Shown one piece after another: positions 10,876 through 22,800 of a stretch of DNA of 64,000 nucleotides; the first letter of the stretch is position 1, and every line of letters starts with the position of its first letter. The DNA is from Schistosoma haematobium (taxonomy: Eukaryota; Platyhelminthes; Trematoda; Strigeidida; Schistosomatidae): assembly GCF_000699445.3 (NCBI RefSeq), contig NC_067197.1:32967809-33031808 (forward strand). Direction: 5' to 3'. The notes under the pieces are model-generated. The model did not search any database, had not been told where the DNA came from, and saw only the letters and a program-made list of their open reading frames with translations. A program made the position numbers and the translations under genes.

Positions 10876-13800
10876 TTAATAATAGTGATAAATAGAATAT
10901 CTATTTTTCCCATGTACTAGGTAGCTTGAGATTATTTTTGTGTTCTTTGAAGACAGGCGAAAGGTTAGTGATTTTCTATCTACTTTGAACAATAGACTCA
11001 TATTATTATTACCGACTTCTTGGGTTTAAGGTAGCATCCGACTCCGTAGATCGGATGGTTTTTCGGCAGTATACATAAAATAGCATACCAATGAAGCACA
11101 CAAATCGAACATTATTGACTGAGCCAGAGTTCACGATAATATTTCACCAAAACTGAAAATATCAGGTTGGGTTTCAGGACTAGTCTCTATTTCCATTTCT
11201 TAATTTATGCGTAGACATTATTTTAGAAATAGCTCCTCCTGTGTTTGAATTTTCAAGCATTGTTCTCCTACCAGGTGATTGTGAAAAGACGAGGAGTCTT
11301 CTAATCGTCATGAATAACAATGCAACGATGTTTAGGATTCATTTTTTCTGTCTAAATAGAAAATCTTATTTTCGCGCCTGACCTGCATCAGCACTTAGAT
11401 TAGTGGTTGGAATCGTAGCAGCTAAGCACAGCGATCAGTTCTTTTATTTTGTATGTCTTATCGGCCTCAGTTGACTGTTTTTCGATAAAATCTCTATAGT
11501 CTCTCAATTTAGTGAAGTATACACAAATCCAAACTAGTTTTCTCTACTGACTAAATTAAAAAATTCCCATTTCACTATCTTTGTTTTGTGGTAAGTTTCT
11601 CCGAAAATCTTAGAAGTACTTATGGTACTAAGATTGAATGATACAAAAATATCTATTTGTCTGTGTGCAACAGTTATGTAGAGTTATTTCTATGACGAAA
11701 GCTGAAAAATACCTCTTTTCGAATGCATTTTAAGTGAAATAGATTTAGAAAGTTGAAGTGACTATTGTATTCCATTTCTGTCCATATTTTTCCAGCCTAA
11801 ACGATTCTGGAGAAGATTACAAGCTGCTGGACAAGAAGCTGAAAATGCTCTACTTTTGAGTGTAAAAGTAAAAGGGGAAAGTCTTTTACATTATTTTAAA
11901 TATTATAATTGATATTGATTATTAGTTTACATAGTTGTCTGTTTTCTTGTATAACTTGATTACACAGATTAAAAAAAACTGTTATTGGTGTTCATTATCT
12001 TTAATCAGTAGCTACTGAAGAACAATGTAAACTCTGTCAAACACATTGAAGACTTTTCTGGACTCATATTACTTACTTTTTTAATACACTAATAATCTAA
12101 CGGAAAATCTCTATCATTTAGACTTATATCTTCTGATAAGCTGGATAATGTGATATTTGAACGGCTTTTGTTTTTTCCCATTCACTGTTAAAATAACCTA
12201 TTCCACTTACTTGATTGAATAATTATCAAGATGTACTTTCTAATGTCTATGATTGCAATGTTTAGTGATCAGATATTTCTATAGTTGATTCATCAGTTTT
12301 TAATTAAACATAAAGGCTTGTTTTATAAGCAAAGATGGATCGAGGTTAGCAGTGAAATCCTCCTATTTGGGACTTGTCAAATGGATATACCTGTATTTCA
12401 GAGTTGATTTCCATTCCGAGACTCGAACACAGTAACATTCGCTTCAAACGCTATCGTGTTATCCACTTGACTACTGAGTCCTGATAGCCATTTGCTTGTG
12501 CAATGAGGTGAAGTTTAAATTCACTTGGTATTGTTTGCTTGTATCTTCTCAATATCAAGTGAATATAAACACTTGTTGTTCAACTCCTTAACTGATATCT
12601 AAATGTTTTAAATCAATGTAAAAATTTGCATTTTATAAATATCCTCATAAAGACATAAAATGATCGAATATTTATTCTATACAAAAAATTACACGATCAA
12701 CTTAAGTTATTTAGTTGCTATGATAAATTGAATACATTAGTGATAGACAATAAACTTCCATTTCTATTTTGAACTTATTTTATTACTTTTTTTTCTTGAA
12801 TAAATAAAAATTAAATAATCTAAATGATCATCTTCAAATAAATTTCAACTATATACTGAAGAAATGTTTACTTTAATTTGATATACATTTAAAGAAAATA
12901 AATAAGTTGTAATTGAATGGTTGTTTGTTATTGTTAAATACTTGATTTTTGAATAATTTTTTTTAGAATAGAATAGCAATATATGGATATCATCATAAAT
13001 ATGAAGATATTCCAGTTAAGGTAAGATTAATTGTAATAAAATTTTATTTCGATAGAACAATGAGAAGACGGAGTTGATCTGAAAAATGTGATTTATTAGC
13101 GCCATACATTTTGAACAATCTGGTCACACATATATTTGTCAGGGCATTTTTATATGAAAAGCCTAGATGGCTTCATAATCAATGTATGTCAAATGATCCG
13201 ATCAATGTAGGAGGTAGAAAACCAAGCTCATCGATAGTGAAACATATAATTGAGACGGGGCACAAAATTAACATTAATACAGCATTTAGAATGTTGTATA
13301 GAAATTGTCAATGACGAATTCTCAGGTTTATTGTAGCCTTGGCTATTCGGAAATTTAAACCTCCCCCCTTATGTGTACGAAAACACTTTGTCATAACCTT
13401 GAATTTACCCTGGTAATCCTTAAGTCATTCTATGGCCTAGGATAACGCGACAATTTCTTATTTTAATTGTACTTTGATTTGTTTGAACTTTATTAATTTT
13501 CATATAAAAATGCCCTAACAAGTATATGTGTGACCAAATTGTTCGAAATGTATAGCGCTAATACATCACATTTTTCAGATCAACTCCATCTTCTCATTGT
13601 TCTATCGAAATTTATAAAAGGGACTAATTGCTTTAAAATTTTATTTGTTGGGATACAAACAAACAGATTACACTAGTCTATTCGTTATTGTTCATTTTCA
13701 AGCTCCTCACCTTTTTTTCCCTTCTTCTCTCCCCATTCTCATTGTTTTGTGTGGTGCATATATATTTGGTGCCCTCTTTTACCAATATTTATGTGTAATA

Positions 13801-16800
13801 AATAAAATAAATAAAATAAATAAACAAACAAATATACATAGTTTAATTAAAATTTTCTGAAGAGTAGTTTATTATTTGTTAAATTCACAAGGTAGATTGT
13901 TTTAGAAAAATATTTACTCTTGATTAATTGTGTTACTAAACATTTTAGATAAATCTTAAGCTGTAATTGATATTATGAACCTATTAATATTAGATCAGCA
14001 TCGAAAACTTGGAAGCACTGGACGGCCGTTTCGTATTTGTATGTCACTTTTCAGCAACGCTTATCCATGATTCTGCACGTAGGATTCAAATTCAGGACCT
14101 TCGGTTCATGATCTTAGTTACAACTTAACGAACTCTAAAATCCTATACTGAAAGTATTAAGCTCTTGCGATCTTATGTCTTATGAAATATTTGTTGAAAC
14201 AAGGCTAATATCTCCTATAAAATAATTGTTTCTTTTATTATGTGTTCTACGTTTTTATTATTTTCATATAACATGAGAATACACATCAAAGTTTTACGTT
14301 AATCGATTTATATTATTCAACGAATCATTACATCTTCGTGTACTCCTTCTGTTTTAGTGTTTAAAAAACATAATACGATCAATAAAATTCCGTTATGTAT
14401 AAGGGTATGCTACAATGATTAACTAGTTAAACCAACCTCCATGTATTAACCAGCAGGTTTCAAGTTATGATCAGACTCCAGGTAGTTCGATTTAAGCAAC
14501 CGTTTTATAGGTTTTAATTAGTTTATCTTAAATGTAATAAATAAGTTTATAGAAAATAGACTATGATAGTAGTGTGGTGTGTGTTATTGATGTCAACAGA
14601 TATAAATAGTATGTGTCACCAATCAAACGTAGAATGTTTGGCGCCAGAAGATTGAGAAAATTTGAAGAGAACGAGAACAGAGATTGATTTGTATAGAAAC
14701 GAAGGAATAATAAAGTTTGAAACAACTGATGAATATTTTGCAAATGAAGTATTTACTGTATGGTTCTCAAATCTTATCAAGATATTCTGTAATATTTTGA
14801 TGTACGCTACTTATGTACACGTAGGTAGTACATAACGATAGCTATGTAGCTCAGAGCGCCGCAGACCCGATATTTTGACGGAGGTCATGGCACAGACTGC
14901 AGTGAAGAAGGAAGTAGCACGGCAAGCAGAACCGCTGCAAGAACGGCTGCTTTAAAGTGTGTGCGCTATTTATATACACATAAGTAGTATGTAACGATAG
15001 TCGGGAATAAAATATATTTCAGTTGAAGATGGAGAAGGGAAGAACGAGAACAGAAAACAGTTGGTATGAAAATGGCAAACAATCGAATCTGAGACGATGG
15101 ATTGATATTTTTCAAATCCAAGACTTACTGTATGGTTCTGAGATTTTAGTGAGATATTTTGTAATTTCGTGTTCAGATACATTCGGTTATTCTCACCTAT
15201 GTTCTTATTCACTACAATATCATGTTAACATATATCCCGTTGTCTCCACCTGTTTTGTCGTCCATTGTAGTAAAAGCTATTGGTAAACAATTCATTATAT
15301 CACTGAAGATATTCTTAACTGAATTATTATAGAAAAGAGAGATGCTATATTAAAGTATCTGTTTCTTTTTGTTTCCTCAAAAAAAAACATTAACTTTTGT
15401 ATGTGTATAACAGTCGGAGCATCGTTTTCATTCCTAGTACATTAACTTTAGTAATATCTATAGAGAAGTGAGTAAAATAATGATTGTAAAACAATAAAAA
15501 AACTAACGATATCCAAACAAAATAGATAGAATTGTTAGATGAACATTATCAACAATCTATAAAACGGTAAATTATTTCATTATTTCTAAAAACGTCTATT
15601 TGAAATTATCGAAAAAAACAAAAACAAAACAGACAAACAAAAAACGTAGAAATTTCGTGAAACTAATAAAAACAAATAAAAAACGAAAAGAATACAATTT
15701 CTACTTTAGTTCTGAAAATTAAACAAACATATGTGCATCGGTCCAAGTTGCCATACCGCATTAGCACAGTAACATGAACAACAAATTCATAGAAGCAGTT
15801 AATTCAATGGTGGTAATATATAAAAGAAAGATTCCATATAAGGATATAGTACAGGAAGAAAGAATTAGTACGTAGAAAGATATAAACCATTTTTAATCTC
15901 ATAGTTTAAGGGAAGACAGGAAGTGTATACACCTACACCATTGTGACCGATTCTGAGCCATGTCACCAAGAGTCTCCAACCATTGGTTACGATAGTCACG
16001 CGGACCCCAACCAAGTAGTATTATTGAAGTACACAATTATGTTAAAGTAATATGATGTAGGATTTTAAATAAGAATAAAATTAATTTCTTTAATAAAAGT
16101 TTATAACTTGGTTAATTTTTTATGTTTTGGAGCAGTGGCGTATTGACTGTTGCATTCGAAAAGTTCAAATTGCGTCCTACTGGATTTAATTTGTATGGTC
16201 TAGTAGTATCATTATCCTTTACACATAATGTATGACCTAAAGTTGAGTATATGAATCTGTAGCTGGTAAATAATTCACATCTATCCGGTTCTTACGTATC
16301 GATTCGTAGGTGCTAAACAAACAGATAATATAATCTTAAGTTTTCCAGTAGGGATTCATTTTTATTTAAGTAAAATGAGAAATATGATCGTTGAGATAAG
16401 TTTTTTATTCTTAGAGTTTAGGTGAAATTAATAGTTCAAGAATCATCAAATTAATTTTTGAATAAAAAAATCAAAGTTTATTACTTATACAGAAAAAATC
16501 CATTCATCCATGTAATTCAGTAAGGAGTATAAGATAATTCTGAAAAGTGTTAATAAAAAAACCTATCAAACAACCAAACATATAAATTCAAACAGAATGA
16601 ACCAATTTTATGGAGTGAAATGTACAAAATCATTAGTTCATGAAGACAACACGATCCAATTAATTTCAAATGTTTTTTAGTTGCGTACTTACACATGTTA
16701 CCCCTAATGAAGGATAAGCAACAGACAAGGATTCCCCAGTTTACTTTGTCCTGAAATTCATCTTAATGTTAACATGATTAATATTTCAATGAAGACAGAT

Positions 16801-19800
16801 AATTTTATGCTTTGAATTGCTCACATTTAATTTATTGAAAAGAGTATATAAAACATATTTATGTCATAGATGGAAGAAATCACTCATTTTTGAAATTCAG
16901 TTCTGTAGAACAGAATATTTGATCGTAGAATATAAAGAAATACATCTAGTCGCTTACGATGTGATATGACTCCATGCTTGCCTCCAAATTCCCTGGTACG
17001 GTCGAGGGTGGGGATAGTCAGCTCTCTCCCTCTCGAAATTCCCCCACATAGCCGCGAGTATGTAGCCACTACTAGGGAAGTCCAACTCACTTCTCGCGGG
17101 GAAGGTGTTTTTTTAGGTTGAGGACGAAAAGCGAATGTTCGGCACTAACTCGGTTGGTGGACACGAAAGGTTCACATAGGAGAGTTGGAAAACCTTGATT
17201 CCAAACCAATGGTTCACATGGACTACAGAATCCTGAGGAAACAAAAGGCGTATGAACCTATTGTTGGTCACTGGCTACCATGGGATTGCATTTCCTTACG
17301 TTGCTCTACTTCCTTGTGTATTAGATCTTTAGGTCAAAAACTGAGGATATTGTTGGGATATTCAGGGAAATATCCCAAAAATTATCCTGTTAAGCCTAAT
17401 GCTATCCTTGGACATGAAATGGTATCATCTTATTGGTCAATATTTATTTAACGTGTTATTTTCCTGTTGGCCATTATTGTACAATGTTATCTTCTATTTT
17501 ATGGTACGTTGTGGACTGCTTGACTGGTATATAAACAAAGTATGTTTGAAATATAATGATTCATATCTCCGAGGCTGTGACTTGTGTTCTGGACTCAACT
17601 GACTGGGCTAGACAAGGAAGCGAGACCAATCAGAACCCTAGGTCGTTCTACGTGTTTGCGCGTCTTTGGTCCGATCAATAATTCGCTACCCCTTAATCAG
17701 CAGCATTTATTTTTCACGTTATAACAGATATGACCCTCTAAGCAAACCATCTGTTTCTGTTTGGGTGACGAGGCATTATCTGATCTCTTACAAAAGTCGA
17801 ATGACGAAGTGTGGCGTATATATATTTGGTGCCTCCTTGTACCAGTGTTTATGTGTTTATATAAAATAAATAAATAACACTCCAGTCGACTCGTGGTTCC
17901 TGAAAAATCGATGACTATTGTCTTCAGAAGAAATGGAAAAGAAATATCACAACGTATACCATAGTAATTATGGTCATAAGCGAAACTGTGAAACGTTATT
18001 AAAATTGTCATTATCAATATTAGACTCAATTTTTTTGTTACTTTTCATGTCAACTAGTAGACAATTTATAAATGTCAATATTTTTTAAACTACAACACTA
18101 ACTGTACTACAAATCATATGCGAAGTTAATTCAAAAAAACATTATTATTAACTCTTGGAAACAACCTAGTACTAATGACTTCAAATTATGTGGTCAGTAC
18201 TGCAAGTTTATCTGTTCGAATTTATCAAAACATAATGGTTAATAAAATGGAGAACAAAATAATACACGATTAAGTACTCTTTTTTTTATACCTTAAATGA
18301 TGCTTCAAAGATTATCATGTGGCTAAATTGACGTTAAAATGATTCAGATACCTACAAAACAACCATATAACCTGTTTAAAACTAATAAATCTAATACCAG
18401 AAGCATAGAAGATAATTTAAACCTACAAATAACTGTCGACATTTGATATAATGGAAAGAAAAGTCAATTTTCGATTGATGTACTCAATATGAGTTATTGT
18501 TCAAGATTACTTCCATTTTGATTCAATGTAATGATTACTCAATGTTTTCTTTTCTCGCATGATATTTTATTCTGTATAATATACAATATTCTTGTATTCC
18601 ATTGACATGAACTATACTCAGTCTGTGGTTTGTTATAACTCTAAGTATTCTTCATATATGTGATTACATTCTAATTAATAATCAAAATGGGTGTACAATC
18701 AATGTATAAATGAGTGCATGTTCTACTAGAGTCGTCGTCATGTTTTGGGGTTAATAAATCATCACTTGTATCAGTCTTTGTGTTCTTATTTTCGTGTCAT
18801 GGGAATTGCAGAGGTCCCTCGTTCCGAGTATAAGTGATAAGTGTTTCCGACATAACAATCAGCGACGAGCAGTTACAAAAAGTAGCATTAAAAAAGCCAA
18901 GACAATAAGTATTCAAACGACAAATCATAACAACATTAGCAATTTGATATTTGAGTATATTATCAATTAAGCATTTTTCACTTTGTAAAGTTCGTGCTGA
19001 ATAGGTCGGATTTTTAGAAAATTTACATTTATCAAAGATCATTTATATATAAACCTGTATACAAATTAACAAACATAAATTTCCATTTTAGTGATAAGAT
19101 ACTAATTTATGTTCTAGTGTTCCATACCCAACAGTGTTTTTAAAATATTTCTCACTAGTAATTCAATAACATAGCTTATGAATAATAAATTGGTTGCTAT
19201 TAGCATCCGTATTGTTATTTGAGTGAATGTATTAGTTCATATTCATACAACGATGTACAGTAATATTTACATACATACTAACACTTCATTGATTATGGGC
19301 AATTTAGAATATGGTAATTATTAGTTATTGATCAAGTGACAAAATATATTTGAAATATCAACCCATTATTACAATACCATACACTGACACTGTCAGATTG
19401 AAAGCATATTGATGATAATCTATTGTGTACACTTTTTTTACTGTTTTATTGTTTTGCATTCAATTTTGTTTTCTCTCAATTGAAGGTCATTCTGTATTAT
19501 ACTAAGGAAAATATGTTTCTATTATGAATATGATTCTATGGATACAGTAAATTTATATTATATAGTTTTTTATTTACTTTTATACAGTTAGCATTAGTTA
19601 AACATGTACTCGAGAAAACAAGTTATTTTACTTATTACATAATATAGAAACTGTTTATTTTCGAACAGATCTAGGTAAGAGATCATATATATATATATAC
19701 ATATAATCAATCATGTTCATTATTGTACTACTTATCAATGTCAATGGGGATTCATGTTATCTTGCTAATTTATTCATATAATTAGTTTAACTTACGTAGA

Positions 19801-22800
19801 TCATAAAGAATAACATTTGGTTTCCATTCATTTAATTATATTTCTGTGATATAGACCATCAAATGCTGTATCATTTATTCCTATTCGATTTTATTCATTT
19901 TATTCTTGACAGGTTAATCTTATCTTTATCCATCTAAATGAAGTTTGAGTTACAGATGAATAAATAATGATTACTATGCCGCTATTATATTTTATCAGTG
20001 AAAAAATTTAGTTGAAAAACTAATGAAAGATTTTAAAATGGATCTTAATTTTTAGATTTTCTAAATTCCGACATCTTTCATTGTTAAAAGTGTATATATC
20101 ACCATCCAACTTCAATTTTATTATATACTTAAATGGATTATCTATGAAACACAATGATCTAGTTTTATTAATTGAGTGATTTATTGTTTTAATGTGTCAA
20201 TAAATACATATAGATTTTTCAGTAAAGCTCTCTATAGAAGTCAAAAGTTTATTTTAATACCTTATTACCATCTCAGTAAATTGAGATTTGTATTGAAAAG
20301 AAGTTGAATACAACTTTTTACTGTCTCAACTTTAAAAAAAAACGTATTCTAAGTTGACTGAAAAGTATATGACTCTATGAAGAAGTTGGATTATTATATA
20401 AATTTATTGGCATTTGAAACATTTAGTATTGGGCTATTATCAAATAATGGTAAATTTACATATACATCTCTTAATCCACAGTGATGATTGATAGATAACA
20501 CAAGGCAGTCTAATAATAACTGATATTACATAATAAGCACAAAGAAATTTCATGTAAAGAATAAAAAAGGAAGTCATAATATACCTATCTCATAGACTAT
20601 TCACTTATAATATCAAATTTGTGATTTATTTTCAAAAAAATATTTTGTAGCAGTTTTAGTAGGTTGAGAATTCATTTGATTGTTTGACTAAAATAAGTTA
20701 ATGATAAAAGTTTATATAGATGTTTCTCAAAATTTCCCAGTTTTTTAATGACGTATTGAGTACTGAGAGATTAAGCACATAAGGTGAACACGTCCAATTT
20801 ATTTTGTTTAGAAATACTTGTTTTTCGACTAATTAAAATTATGTATAAATGTATAGTTTTGTAACGCAATAATCCTGGATTTCAATAAACTGTCTACATT
20901 AAAAAATGTTTTCATCGAATTCCAATAGTAACATAATGTACAATCAAAAGTTTTTAATACATAACTGGTGCCTTTCTTTTTTAATTATCATATAGATAGT
21001 CATTTGATAAGAATTACGTATAACAGCATTTGTAATGTATATTTTTATGCAAATTCATAGTTGTAAACTGCGTTTCTGTGAGCATTCGATTCACCTTTTA
21101 TTTTTTCATAATATGATCCTGTAATCGTTTAAGAGAGTCATTTATATCAGTTCGTGACTAATGGTGCTCAGCCATATCTGAATTGAGGTAATTACTTACC
21201 GGTGACACTGGATGATTATGTTGTATTATAAACTTGATATATTTATAATTATCGACCAATGGATTATAACATAGTGACCTAAATCTAATGAGATCGTTGC
21301 AAGATCCTAAGTTTCTCAGTTGAATCATGTATGGACACTGTTGAAGAGTTCAGTTGTTCAACAGATTTTCATTCCACTCTTTATTTATTTTCTAGCTGAT
21401 TTTAGTTTATGACGAAATTTCTCGGTGAACAATTAAAATTTATTAACTTTATTTCTTATGCATACGTAATTGCTTTGTCATATTTTGCCTTCACTTTGTA
21501 CTTTTAGTTTCCTAGTCTCAGTGATGTTTAGTTAATAGTAATTACGAATTACACTATCAAATGGATACATAGAATGTATGACTAACTGATCTTTTAAAAT
21601 GGTAGTTAAAATATAGTTCTAAGGAATGTAAATTTAAGTGTTTAACTGTCAAGAGATTACTGAACCGATAATAATGAAATGTTATTCACTTTCCTTATCT
21701 GTCTCAACTAAACATTTCACGTTTATTTTTATTCATTATCTATTAACTGGTAGATTTTTAGTCAAGTTAAAAATAGTTCAGGACTTTATCAAGAGAAATC
21801 ACAAACTATTTCAAATGAAATTAAACGAAAAAGAGTTTACAAAAGGAAAATACCACCAATTCATTCTTGTTCAATAAATGAAAATTCAAACAGACTAACT
21901 GACTATCAATTGGATACTAATTCTAATCACACATCGAATATGATCCCATCTAGTGAAGAGGTAAGTATTCGATTACATATTCATAAAGATTATTATCTAA
22001 GTAAAACTGTTTTTGTACCTCACTTATATTTAGTGTGATAAGTGAACCATGTTTTGTCTTTTTAGCCTTTTGTTTTCGTTTCATTTAGTTTGAAATTATT
22101 TTTTGTGATCCATTTAGATTAGATGCCCCCAAATGCCCTGGTATGGCCGAGAGTGGGGTGGGCCTGCCATCCCTCTCGAAATGCTCTCACACGGCCACGC
22201 GTATACAGCCTCTGCCAGGGAAGTCATACTCATTGCCTTCTCGTGGCGGGGGTGTTGTTTACGAAAATGAGAGGACGAAAAGCGAATGTCCGGCGCTTTA
22301 ACTGGATCACAAACCAATGGTGCACTTGGGCTCCAGTATCCTGCGGGAACAAATGGCGTATGAACCAATCGTTGGTCACCGGCTACCATGGGAATGCATC
22401 TCCTTATGATGTTCCACTGCATTGTGGGTCAGACATTTAGGTCAAAGGCTTGGGGTGTGGCCCCCTAAGAGAACCACCTGCTCCGGTCTGGGCACCCGGG
22501 CAGTATCACAGCCCACACACACAAATATGGTGTGGCGCCTATATATTTGGTGCCCTCTTGTACTAACATTTATGTGTTGAAATAATAAAAAATAATAATA
22601 AAACAGGATAACATGATACTTCAATGTTTGTTATCTGTTCCTTTATTAAACTAATTTTTAACACATTAACAATGCTGAGTTATTATTTTGATTGATGTTT
22701 ATCAGTAAATATCAAAGTTTTTTTAAAATTGTTTATTTCATTTCAGAAACTTTCCAATGCAATCATAAATGGTAATACAAATTTCCACAAAGTAATGCCT

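Noticed and set aside
15930..16015. GC-richer stretch with ATGTCACCAAGAGTCTCC
   Set aside because: It looks like a known kind of schistosome repeat, but only one copy is in the window, so I cannot support it.
22114..22440. Overlapping frames of about 100 codons on both strands
   Set aside because: They lie inside a family C repeat and are not conserved in its other copies.
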